From Aspidapion aeneum (Eukaryota; Arthropoda; Insecta; Coleoptera; Brentidae): a stretch of 64,000 nucleotides of DNA. The stretch is taken from the NCBI GenBank assembly GCA_963576565.1, contig OY755038.1:66647908-66711907 (forward strand), read 5' to 3'. A model generated the notes under the pieces. That model was not told the origin of the DNA, made no database searches, and saw only the letters and a program-made list of their open reading frames with translations. The translations under genes were made by a program, and so were the position numbers. Of this stretch, positions 21,149 through 32,464 are shown piece by piece (the stretch's first letter is position 1; each line of letters begins with the position of its first letter).

Positions 21149-23640
21149 GGTAAAGAATAACTTCTTATTAACCGATAAGATAAGTAAACAGTAAACACGC
21201 CCAATAACTCTTTATTTACAAGCTTTAATTCAACATGTGCAATGAATCCGACTTGGTACAAAATGGCCGGGTAAATATATAAACCAAAGTTAATAGATAC
21301 TAAATATCGTACTATTTAAAAGTTGACAATTGATCAACTAGAAGGAAAGAATCAGGAACTTAAATTTTTATAAAAAAAAAACATGTTTTATGTAAAACCG
21401 AGAGATATTTATTTTATCGCAAAAATGCGTAATAAATTACGGAATTTTTTTTTCAGTTTACCTCCTATTTGAAAAGCAATAGAGGAAAATTTTAGGTCAA
21501 TACCTACTCGTCATAATAATATTTAGTAAAGTCAACTCTCCATTAGTTGATGATTTTTGATCTAAATAAGCCATCCTGGGATGACGTTTGTCCATACGAC
21601 TGACCCCCACGGTTTTATGAGCTTTTTAATTATCTGTTGATCTAAGGGCCCATCACGCCGACTTTTAAAATTTTCTTTTTTAACTATGGATTGCTTTAAT
21701 TTTAACCATGTCTTGTTTTTAAATTTGTTGGACCGAGTAAAAATCTCCTCCCGTTTGTTAAGATGTGACCACCTTGTGACCCAATCAGGCAACGCCGCTG
21801 CTTCTACCAACCCAGTTTTTAAACTATGGAAAACAACAACAGAACAACACCCAGAACTTCCCAAAATAGCTTTGTCAAAAGCCATCAATTTTTCTGTAAA
21901 GCCGCATTTAAAAATTTATGTAAAGAAATGAAAGTTCTTGAATTTTTGATAGAAGATTTGGAAGATGATAAAATCAAGATGGTAATACTCGCGGAATTTG
22001 GGTGTTCTCGTCGGTACAACCAAAAGACTAAAAATCGTAATGAAATCAGGGTAAAGTGTAAAGGCAAAAAGGAAAATCGTCTTGTTGCATCATGCAGTAC
22101 TGTTTAATTTTTTTCCACTGGTTAGTCATATCCTACCCTTAGCGCTGTAGCTACCAGGCTGTGGTGAACAACAGTTAAACCGAAGAAGAAGACGAAAATA
22201 CTGCAATAAAAAGTAGAAGAGAGAACTTTATTTAAATTATTTTTCTTACAAATCTTTTTTTTAATCGATACATAGGTATATTTGTTCACAAAAACATTGT
22301 GCCAAAACAACCAAAATCTAGCCTTATCTTAAGGAATAAAATTTTTCAAAATCATTTTTATTTATTTTAAGGTTTTTTTATAGTATTAAAAAAACATGTT
22401 TTTTACTTTATTTACTCACAAAACACAAAAAGACACCTTCAATTTAATCACAACACTCACTCATTTGTAGGTATTATAACATCTTATCTTTAAGCAGCTC
22501 TTAAGGAACAGTAAAGTCATGAAAAAAGTTGAGTTTATTAGGACAACACTAAGGAAGAAATAAGTCTACCTTTAATTTCGGTGCAACGAAATTTTATGAA
22601 ATAAGGTATTCTTTGGGCTAAGAAACGGAAAAAAAAATCGGTGCGATGGGCCCTAAAACAATCAGTGTAGCTAAGAGTAATTTATATAGTATTTGGCATT
22701 CTGGAGCACCTGTAAGTAGCAAATATTACCCAGAAATAAATAATTCTAAGTATGCTTTCGTAAAATACATAACTTCATTGAACGTCAAACAAAGATTTTA
22801 AGCCGCGGCGGTGCAAATTAATCTTATTAACCGGCACCGTCACGTCACCGTACGGTCATTGACAGACACTTATTGTAATAAAACCAGACCTTATTTTAAA
22901 ATTGACCGTATTGTGACAGATTTGCTTATAAAAAGCAGCTGGTTTTTTTTTTAAATTCGGCCTTTGTGTATTTAAAAACCGGATTAATTAGTGTCGGTAT
23001 TTATTTAAAAAAAAGCTAGCGTCTTTATTATTAAATTTATCTTTGGTATGTCAATTTTGAGAGGTCAGCTCATAGTTTTCTGCGTAAGTGTATCAAAATA
23101 AGGTAGACTCTAAAATAAAGTCAGGTTTTATTCCAATAAATCCCAATTATCATTTGATTTTATTTTAAAGTTATATGAAAATACATTGTACTGATTTTTT
23201 TTAAATATTTTTCGTTTTTAGTTATTCAAAAACATTTCCTTATAAAATACTTCAAATATTTAAAAACTAATTGAAATACCAAATAATAACAAAATTTTGT
23301 TTTTAATGCCACAAGCAGAAATTGATAGCCAATAAATCACTTTTATTATTTTGCAGAAAGATTTATGACTGGCCGTTTTAATATTTTTATCCTACTGCAT
23401 TTCACAAAGACTGCCTGAGGCCAGATATTAATTAATCCACTGTTTAAACATTTATGGTGCCAAAGTGCAAACGAATGAAACCCCTAATTAACTAACTTTT
23501 GACCGGAATTGGTTATTGACTTTATATAAAAATAGTATTCGATGGTAAAACTACTTTTAGACCATAAAGTCCTTATGTGTGAAATGTTATTATAGACCAG
23601 GCAAAAATCTGAGGGCACGGCAGTGCCTCGCCAAGTTCGC
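21149..23640. other. No recognised gene
   Basis: AT-rich. Overlapping open frames at 21562-21931 on both strands (for example the plus-strand SGNAAASTNPVFKLWKTTTEQHPELPK) look compositionally protein-like but match no family I know. The rest shows nothing. Confidence 0.35.
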
Positions 23641-23889
23641 GCTGCCGTAACATCTTTTCTTGAAACATTTCAGCCCATATTTGACCTATCTAAAACTCTA
23701 CTTCGGAATGAGCTACGAATCTCAAACTTTGCACAGTCGTATATCCTCATAGAGTCAACAACCCCTTCAAGTTTCATGGACTTCTATAAAGTAGTAACAA
23801 AATTTAAAAAAACGTCGAAATTGCCACTCACTCACTAACTCATGTATAGATCATCAAAATTCTACTGTACTTCCAGAGATGCTACAAAG

Positions 23890-24480
23890 CTAAAATTTGA
23901 CCAAAGCCCTGGAAAAAGTCAAAAAACCCCAAAACTCTAATTTTCTCCCCTCCCCTATACATGTAAATTTATGTAAAAGTAACATTGCCCACTTCCAGAA
24001 ATGGCAAACTGATAGGAACTATGATAAAACTATAGGAAAAAATTTAAAAACCCCAAAATTTTAATTTGCTTCCCTCCCCTATAAATGTAAAGTTGTGTAA
24101 AAGTAACATTGCCCATTTCCAGAAACGCCCGAGAGCTGAGCTTTGGAAGGCCGATAGGAACTATGATAAAACTATAAAAGAAAATTAAATAACCCCAAAT
24201 TTTAATTAACTTCTCTCCCCTATAAATGAAAAGGTATGTATATTAACATTATCCACTTCCAGGAACGCTAGAGGTGAGGTGAGCTATGGAAGACTGATAG
24301 AAACTATGATAAAACTATAGGAAAAAATTTAAAAACACCAAAATTTTAATTTACTTTTCTACCCTATAAATGTAAAGTTATGTAAAATTAACATTGCCTA
24401 CTTCGAGGAGTACAGGACAGCTGAGCTTTAGAAGGCTGATAGGAACTATGATAAAACCATGGAAAAATATAAAGAAAAAC
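23890..24480. repeat. ~142-bp tandem repeat, about 4 copies
   Basis: ATGATAAAACTATAGG-type words start at 24021, 24163, 24306 and 24448, spaced 142-143 bp. Each unit also has CCCTATAAATGTAAAG and AAGTAACATTGCC-type blocks. A fifth, weaker unit precedes them from about 23880. Confidence 0.8.
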
Positions 24481-24577
24481 CTCAAACTTTTTAATAAGGC
24501 ATTGCAAAAGTTTAATATTCCGCATATTTTACTACTATAAAACTTAAATATTATCCAAATCCTTTAAAAAAGGAGCG

Positions 24578-24943
24578 AAATCATAACAAAAACATTTCAT
24601 GTAAAAAAAGCCAAGTACGCGAAAGTGGTATGCCGTAAAAAGAATTGAGATAAAAGTAAAGCTAAGTTCTCCAATACAAATTTCAAAATGAATGGTTCTT
24701 ACTAGTTTGGAAATGTTTTTCTAAAGTTGGCTATTACGACTCTTAGGCACAGTGCTAAATTGAACGTAAAGAAGTTTGGCTGGAATAGCAAAGTTTAAAA
24801 AAACATTTCCAAACTAGTAAGAACCATTCATTTTAAAATTTGTATTGGAGAACTTGGCTTTACTTTTATCTCTTTCAATTCTTTTTACGGCATACCACTT
24901 TCCCGTACTTGGCTTTTTTTTACATGAAATGTTTTAATTATGA
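24578..24943. mobile_element. Foldback MITE (arms ~143 bp)
   Basis: Left arm 24578-24720 and right arm 24800-24943 are inverted copies at well over 90% identity by eye (shared blocks CTAGTTTGGAAATG, TTCTCCAATACAAATTT, AGTGGTATGCCGTAAAAAG), with an ~80-bp spacer. No coding potential. Confidence 0.8.
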
Positions 24944-25070
24944 TTTTGAATTTCCAAATACAGTCTATTTCATAATTTTTGGGATAACTTTTTGACAGTT
25001 ATCAACTGGTTATTATATGAATAACATAAGCCAACGAAAAAAAAGTTTTCCAAAAAATGACATAAACTGT

Positions 25071-26028
25071 AATTGTATCTCTTTACCAAATTTTGTGCAC
25101 ATACATATACAGTACCCTTTCACGGTTCCAAAAACCTAATTTATTATTAAGTTTTTTGTTAACTTTTCTGTGGCGCAGTGGCTATTTACTGATATACCTA
25201 CGAGATTCGTACAACAATTTTTTTTTATAGGTAGAACTTTTTTACCGTTTTTAAAAAAATATGGCCTGCTAGAATAAATAATTTCATATAGAGCGCCATT
25301 ACGCAGATATTTATAAGAAACGAAAAAAATATTACCAAATAAAATCACCAGTAGAAATTGCAATGTTATGAGGTAAAAATTGAGAAAATTTAAATAAAAT
25401 CAAATAGGCATTTTTAATATTTCTGATTATTTTTTGGCTTAGCCTTTTGTTTATTAAAACACTATGATCTTACTCTTGGCTAGTATTTAATTTATTTAAA
25501 TAATGGAAACGGTTTTAAAGAGAATTTGATTCATGTGAGTCAATAAAATATCTTCAAGAAAATGCGATTTTGCTCTGTTTTTGTCAGCATAAGATCGTGT
25601 TTCCCCTGTAGCATAATTTACTTTTTGTTAATGACTTTAAAGTAGCAGAGAGAATATAAAAACTTTCTGTTGTAAACTCTAATATTTGTTTTTTGTTTTC
25701 TGCTTTTGAGTATAAAAAAACATTTTTTTTTTTAAATCTCAAATTTTTTGGAAAAACTAAGTACGTGCTCATGTTTTTCCTTAATTTTAAAAAAATTGCA
25801 AATTTTAACAGCTTTTCAAAAATATGGGCAGTATATACAGAGTGGTTTCAGTTGTGAAGAAATGTTATAAATAAGAAACTTATATGTTTGTACGAATCTC
25901 GTATATCAGCAAATCACCTCTACGCCATGCGCCACAGCAAAGTTAACAAACAACTTAACGAAGTGAGTTCTTGGAACCATCGAAGGGTACTGTATATGTG
26001 TACAAAATTTGGTGAAGAGGTACAATTA
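25071..26028. repeat. Inverted pair of ~150-bp repeats
   Basis: 25071-25218 is inverted at 25878-26028. Shared words are TTACCAAATTTTGT, ATATACAGTACCCTT, GTTAACTTTTCTGTGGCGCA-like and TGATATACGAGATTCGTAC. The inner ends resemble a shortened tRNA (A-box-like TGGCGCAGTGG at 25171-25181). The interior has no recognised gene. Confidence 0.65.
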
Positions 26029-26062
26029 TTTGGAAATCCTACATTATTGCCTGGTCTATTAG

Positions 26063-26219
26063 CAGCGGCGGCGCGTCGTTTGGCCCCTCCACTATTTTTA
26101 AAGCACATAAAATTATTTCAAAATTCATAATATGTTTGTGTGTAAAATGTTAAATTTTCTTTACTTCAGAAGTTATACGGCCCCCCTCCCTCACTATTTA
26201 AGGGCACACACCGCCGCTG
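26063..26219. mobile_element. hAT-type MITE (157 bp)
   Basis: Ends CAGCGGCGGCGCG and its inverse CACCGCCGCTG, with subterminal inverted blocks (GGCCCCTCCACTATTT against TCCCTCACTATTTAAGG). The flanking 8 bp do not match, so the target duplication is lost or the ends are slightly off. Confidence 0.5.
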
Positions 26220-26856
26220 CGAATTATTATTCTAATTTTTTTTCCGATTATAAGGGTTATGAACACAAAATGTCGTTTTATCATTAAACTAAATATTTTA
26301 GGCAATTTTTATACCTTGCACAAAGATCCTGCATAATCTTACAAAACTTTAACCGGTAGCTTTAGAAATATATAACTAATAAAAATAAATATTTGGTTAA
26401 ACGATTTCGGAATACTTTTAGATGAATTATAGCAGTATTTTTAGGGACCCATGTGTGTTTTTATGTGCATTTCATTTTATCACACAACACTTTATCCTTT
26501 CACATTTTTTAAAAAGGTAGCGACGATCGTATATCTCGCTTCCATGCCATGGTAATATTTTATACAATTACTTATGCACCTAAATCTTTTGAAACAATAT
26601 TATTATACTCTATTTGAGCCATAGCAAGTAGTCAGTCTGAAAACAAACCGTTCATTCTAGCAAGTATAGGATAACTCTCTCTTACACAAGGATCGAGTAG
26701 CACACCGTTTGATTGTTTATTAAGAATACCCCAGTTATCTATATAAACTTAGGTACAAACTTTATCCAAAAATATGACAAAGGAATTTTTTTGGAATATT
26801 CAGTTCCTCGTCAAGGACTTTAACCTACCGCCCATTCATTTTTAGGCGTTCTACTA

Positions 26857-26986
26857 ACGCGGCCCACTCACATACCAATTTCCAGGGACAATTTAGCGCC
26901 TCTACATGTGACAGATACCGGTGCTCACCGATATATGTTACCTAAAGGAACGCCAAATTGCCCCTAGTACGTGAGTAGCCCGCTTA
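26857..26986. mobile_element. Palindromic MITE, copy 1
   Basis: Nearly full-length palindrome. GCGGCCCACTCACATAC pairs with GTACGTGAGTAGCCCGC, and CAATTTAGCGCC with a CGCCAAATTG arm; the centre is CGGTGCTCACCG. The transcript would form a long hairpin. Confidence 0.6.
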
Positions 26987-27077
26987 AGACTCACTATAGG
27001 TATGGATTTTATTTCCAAAAGATCAGTTGGTAATTTTTGTCAGAAAACATTTAAAAGTTATCAATGCTGTCCCCTTA

Positions 27078-27190
27078 AGCGGCCTATTTACGAGCCAATA
27101 TGCAGGTACAATTTAGCGTCCCTGCATGTGGTAGAAATCGGCGATTGCTGATATCTGTTACATACAGGGGCGCTAAATTTCCCCTGTAAT
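27078..27190. mobile_element. Palindromic MITE, copy 2
   Basis: Direct copy of the previous unit 220 bp downstream. The inner stem is well kept (CAATTTAGCGTCCCTG against CAGGGGCGCTAAATT, 27109-27183), while the outer right arm has decayed. Confidence 0.55.
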
Positions 27191-28403
27191 TTTGTCTGTG
27201 CCCTAGTACATCCAATTTTTTTGCATTGAGGCATTTATCTTGTTTATAGTATCACAGTGTGCTGCACCGAGACGTCGCTGCTCTTATGTTTGTATAGTAC
27301 CGCAAACCGCAATTGCGATACCGGTTGGGCACCGCGCAAAAGAGAAACTCAGCGGCTTAAAAATGTATACTGGTTTGGTTCCTGACACAAATATTTCTGT
27401 TTTTTTATAAACGTATTAAGAGAGCTAGGCTTGCACGTGTAAGCCATTTGACCAATTGCCCAAGGAATTTGGTTTAAATATTTCTTTTACAATAAATAGC
27501 ACTAATACTACTAATAAATAATTTTATTTAAAAATTTAAATAATATTTACTTAGAGCTGTAATATTATAATTTTATAAATTAACCAAACGTTTATTTTTC
27601 CAGGTTAGTCAAAATAAAGATGGCACAAAATGGGCGAATAAACATGTACGTAAGTCAACAACAATTAGTTCATTTACATAGACCATATTATCGTGCTTCA
27701 ATATGAACGAGCTCTTTTTTACTATCAAAGAATCAAACAAAAACACTTTTACTGATTTCAAAGTTCATCAGTTATAGTAAATAAGATATACTGAATTAAA
27801 TTTATATAAAAAAGATTTCAAATTTTCAATGTTTAAAAAGTTTTAAAAAGATGCAAAAAAAATCTAAAAAGCATATGGGCGTTTCAATTTCATTATTTAA
27901 TCCAAAAATCACGAGTGCGCTAGACAAAGTATATGAAGGTATATAATATAGGGGAAGTGTACCTAAAATAAAATACTTAAACTCTAAAAATGTATAAAAA
28001 AAAGTTTTGACGTTATTGGTTTAAAGCATTATGCTGTTAATGAAATATTATTTTTTGTTTGTTATAGTTCATTTGTATTTTGATAAATTTGGACCACCGC
28101 AGTTTCTCCGGTTACCCTAATTGAGCAGGTAAAATGGGAAATACTTTTAAGGTAAAATGAGATATAAAATTAACATTAAAAATACAAAAAAACTGGTTTA
28201 ATACAAAATTTAAAAAAAATACGACACCAAGATAAAACTAAAATAAGATATAAATTGTTTAAACAAATCATCTAGGAATCTTAACAATAATATTTTCTTT
28301 ATTCTTAATAAGGCACAAAGATAGGTATAACTAAAACATATTACTTTGGTTAAATAATAACCTAATAATAACCAGTGAAATAATGCCAATAATGCCTATT
28401 ATA
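27191..28403. other. No gene seen
   Basis: AT-rich. No motif or paired repeat was found apart from the start of the foldback arm at 28404. Confidence 0.4.
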
Positions 28404-28450
28404 AATAAATTTAGAAAAAAAAACTTTTTGAAAACAAGCTTTTATAACAT

Positions 28451-28881
28451 TGTCTGCCCGCAGTTAGAAAAACGATAACTGCAATGGACTGTATATATTT
28501 TATTAAATGAAAGCGCGAACAAACAAAAATTAATTGATATGTAATCACACAACGGAAATCAGAAACAAAGTACTCACCAGTTTGCAGCCAATTTCTCCAC
28601 GTTCCAGGGGCCCCTTTCCGGATCTAATGATGGCACCACGTAGCTGAAGGGCTGAAGTTTCTAGTCCTATGCTTCAGTACACCAAAATCGAGCACTTTCA
28701 AGTGTAGAAATTTGTAATAGTTGGAGAACGTAATTAACACGCCATTTTTCTCGAGGCGGTAGAAAGGATCTCCCTGATTCTTGGTGCGCATGTCAAATGC
28801 GCGAAAAATGTACTCTGTCCTTCATCCAATTATGTGGTTTTAAAATTAAAAAACAACCGCGAAATTTAGCGGAAGCTAACA
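28451..28881 (-). repeat. 3' LTR of the BEL/Pao element
   Basis: 431 bp, running TGTCTG...GCTAACA on the plus strand (TGTTAGC...CAGACA on the element strand). Compared with the 5' LTR it lacks 40 nt and 15 nt, the exact 55-nt length difference. A purine-rich tract (TTTTGGAGGGCAG) lies just upstream in the element's direction. Confidence 0.85.
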
Positions 28882-29088
28882 TAACTGCCCTCCAAAACAC
28901 ACAATTTTAGAATACAACCGGACAGATATAGATATAAGAAAAAATGATCGACCGATAAATATAAATGAATGAAAAACAGATAAGTAGCGTAAGTCCATTT
29001 AGAGGCAAAACAAAAAATAAAAATAAAGTAAAACCTATTGTAATTGTATTGTAATACAAGGTAATAGGTAGAAAAATTAAAATTAGTT

Positions 29089-30190
29089 TTAATTCGGCAA
29101 TAGGCACAGTTTTACAACTGGCCGCTTGTAAACACCGGTAGCCGTTCGTACCGTCGCTACACGCACTTGCCCGTCTCCGCCGGGATGCAATTCGAGAACC
29201 CGACCGACTGGCCATTTCAAAGGTGATTGGATGTGATCACTCGTTATGATAACCAAATCATTTAATTTGATATTTGGGGACGAATCAGCCCACTTGTGTC
29301 GCTGTTGTAGCGTATGCAAATACTCTACAGAATACCTTTTCCAAAAATCATTATGTAGTTTTTGGATTAGTTGCCATCTCGAGAGCCGATTTAGGGGAAC
29401 CTCGGACAAATCTGGCTCCGGAATTTCTGAATTAAGGGGTTCAAGTGTCAAAAAATGCCCAGGGGTAAGAGGCTGAAGATCATGTGGGTCTGAATAGGCA
29501 GGAGATAAAGGGCGACTATTAAGTACAGCTTCTATGCGACATGTAAGGGTGGACATTTCCATGATGGACAACTTCTGGTCGCCGACAACTCGAACAAAGT
29601 GAGTTTTAAAACTTTTGACGCCAGCTTCTGCCAGGTCATTGAAATGTGGACTGAGAGGGGGTCCCAGATGCCAACGAATAGAAAGTCTGGTGGACGCACT
29701 TCTTACGTAATCAAGTAATTGGTTACGAAACCCTATAAAATTACTGCCCTGATCTGACCAGCATTGCGTCACGCTTCCACGTCTGGAAATGAATCGATGG
29801 AATGCACCTACAAACCCTTCGGTGGACAGTTCCATGGTTAATTCCAAATGCACGCAATGTGTGGCCGTACAGAGAAACACACAGACATACGATTTGAAAG
29901 CTTTACAACCACGGTAACGATGAGAAATCACAAAGAAAGGTCCACAAAAGTCGATAGCTACACTCGAAAAAGGTTTAAGTTGATTGATTCGATGAGCGGG
30001 AAGTGAACTCATTATGGGCGGTCTATAGGGTTTAGGGTTGATTCTAAAACATTGCAAACACTTGGATATGGTTCTTTGAATTGCCCGTCTGGCAGATAAT
30101 ATCCAAAATTGCTGTAAAAGCAGATTATGTATTGTTTTAGACCCAGGATGAAGGTATTGTCGATGAGTGGACTCGATAAGAAGAGTATTT
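29089..30190 (-). CDS. BEL/Pao integrase
   Basis: Inserts the cDNA into the genome. One open minus-strand frame holds a zinc-binding region with H-x4-H (HRQYLH) and CLQC, then the catalytic core with DFCGPFFV (first Asp), DQGSNFIG (second Asp) and, about 35-40 residues on, the FNDLAEAGVKSFK segment with the catalytic Glu. The C-terminus continues to PVVKLCLLPN, with the WPVGRVLELHPGGDG motif typical of BEL/Pao integrases. This is the best-preserved part of the element. The frame is entered from a broken upstream region, so no separate start codon is implied. Confidence 0.85.
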
Positions 30191-31385
30191 AAACGATGGT
30201 TACTCGAAAGTAAGAATAAGAATAAGACAAAAGGTCAGATTTTTGTAATCTGCCACCGACTCTAATGATATTATTTTCATCAAGAAAAGGTGAAAGTTTT
30301 CGAAAAGGCTTCGGTATTGGTTTATCCTTAGATAACGCGGAAAAAAGCTCAGAAAAGCAAGAACCTTGAACGCGTTTGATAAGAAGGTATAACGCACTTT
30401 GCATCTAACCGGTGGTAGGAAAAACAATAATTTCCATAATAATTTTTTGGTCCGGTAGATTAGTGGGTTTTTGATAGGAATGGTTTTGAAAAAGGTTAAC
30501 TATTCGAAGGACATAACAAATGATACGTTGAATTTTTGATATAGATGAATATTTGATAAGAAGCTGATCTAAGAAGTTAATGTCAATTATCGCATTGCAA
30601 CAGACCTTTGGCCTTTCCTCCAGATTAATATCTCCGAAATCAATCGGCATTTTTGATTTATGAAAATCGGCCCATTTGTTTTCGGGAGATCACAAAAACG
30701 ACGGTGCGTTCCACCACATGTCATGTGAAATGAGCTGTGAAGGGGTGGCCCCTCGTGACGCAATATCGGCTGCATTTAAAGCAGAAGGAATGTAGCGCTA
30801 CGGGTTTGAGGGAATGATTTCTTGGATCCTACTGACTCGATTTCCAACAAAGGTTTGCCAGCGATTAGGAGTGGATGAAAGCCAGTGCAATACGACTTGC
30901 GAATCGCAGAAAGTAACGATATTTGTTAAAGTTAATTTTCCTTCATAGCTAGATAAAACGAAGTCATTTAATTCGCTTAAAAGAAATGCGCCTAGGAGTT
31001 CTAGCCTAGCCAAAGTTTGTGACTTTATAGGCGCGACTCTAGATTTTGCAGATATGAGAGAAACAGATATATTGTTTTCCTCTTCTACACGAAAATATAC
31101 GACGCCTGCGTAACCTCGAATTGAAGCGTCACAGAAGCCGATGATTTGACAGGTATTGGTTTTTGACAGTTTGATTTGTCGGGGTAATTGAAAATTGGAA
31201 AGAAGCGGGAATTCAGAACGAAGTTTGTTCCAAGAGTCGATGATAGAAGAATCTGGTTCTTCGTCCCAGCCTATTTTCGATATCCACAACTGTTGCAAAA
31301 TAAATTTTGCTTGTAGCAACAAGGGACAAAGAAAACCTAAGGGATCGAAGATTGTTCCTATGATAGATAAAATAGAACGTTAATT
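30191..31385 (-). pseudogene. BEL/Pao RNase H and connection region, broken
   Basis: Minus-strand part between reverse transcriptase and integrase. It starts after a frameshift near 31385 with IFDPLGFLCPLLLQAK, a Pao-type motif, then IGFCDASIRGYAGVVYF with the RNase H catalytic Asp, and ARLELLGAFLLSELNDF and TFCDSQVVLHWL for further active-site residues. The frame meets a stop at 30798 but the homologous reading YIPSALNAADIASRGA continues across it. At least one more shift follows near 30690 and another stop at about 30405. It removes the RNA template strand in intact elements. Clearly not translatable as a unit here. Confidence 0.8.
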
Positions 31386-32464
31386 GGGGGTTTGTCCTTC
31401 ATTCGGCATTGATAAGAAAAAATGGCGTTTTTTGGATGCCTTTGAAGTCCTGAAACTTTGATAAAGTGTGGTTCATCCTTGTCAAAAGAGAGAGGCATTT
31501 GACGATCGGATTCTGGCAATGTTGCCAATAACTCAGGACAATTGCTTGCCCATTTTTTATGTTCAAATCCTCCCGACTTCAACAAATCATTGAGTTCCGT
31601 CTGAAGGGAAAGGGCTTTAGAAAGCGAAGGGTTAGTTCCTAAGATATCGTCGATGTAAATTGACGTTTTTAGAACAGTACTAGCCATAGGAAAACGTTCC
31701 TTTTCTCTCTCTGCCAGCTCATTTAATGTACGCATGGCTAGAAAAGGTGAGCATGTCATGCCAAAAGTGACAGTAGAAAGTTCCCACACAGAAAGTGGGT
31801 CCTGTGGAGAAAACCTCCACAATATCCTTTGATAAGGACGGTGATAAGGATTGATAAGGACTTGACGGAACATCTGTTTGATATCAGCAATGTAGGCAAT
31901 ATGATTAAGGCGAAACGTAAGGAGTAATGAAGCAATATCTTTTTGAAGTTTCGGTCCAGATAACAACGTGTCATTGAGACTAATATTCTTTGGGGTGACT
32001 GCCGAACAATTCCAGACTACCCTTAATTTTGTACTTAAGCTTTACGGTTTTAGTATGCAATGAAGTGCCAAAAAACAAGATACGTCGACTTTTGGTTGAC
32101 TAAATAAAACTAGACTCATGTGATTAGAATCGATATAGTCTTGCATGAAACTAGAATAGGCAGTGTACAGATCAGGATTTTTGAGTAATCTATTTTCTAG
32201 AAGTAAAAATCTACGATAAGCTTGCGGATAAGTATTTCCTAGGTCAGGGTTTATTTTATCTTTAAACGGAAGATCTACCATGAATCTACCGCTCGGTTGC
32301 CGTACGACAGTCGCAGTAAAAATTGATTCCGCTTGTTTTTCTTCCTTTGATAAGATTTGTTTTTTAGGCAAATGTTCGATTTCCCAAAACCTAGGGATAA
32401 TGACCTCTAACGGAGCTGAATGACTCGTTAAAAAACAACTGGTTCGTTCCGTAAGATTACCTAC
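31358..32464 (-). pseudogene. BEL/Pao reverse transcriptase, broken
   Basis: Minus-strand reverse transcriptase in the same frame as gag-protease but interrupted by stops at 32465-32467 and 32042-32044. Motifs: MVDLPFKD near the start, TKLRVVWNCSA, LNDTLLSGPKLQKDI, YIADIKQMFRQV (first catalytic Asp), TVTFGMTCSPFLA, and SIYIDDILG (catalytic YIDD near 31640-31665). YIDD and the GPKL motif are typical of BEL/Pao. The domain is otherwise nearly complete, so inactivation by stop codons is fairly recent relative to domain decay. Confidence 0.85.

Noticed and set aside
21562..21931. Possible protein-coding gene on either strand
   Set aside because: Overlapping open frames on both strands, no family match and no start or splice context; left as unrecognised.
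23890..24480. CRISPR-like array
   Set aside because: The whole 142-bp unit is repeated, without short repeats separating unique spacers, and the DNA is eukaryotic.
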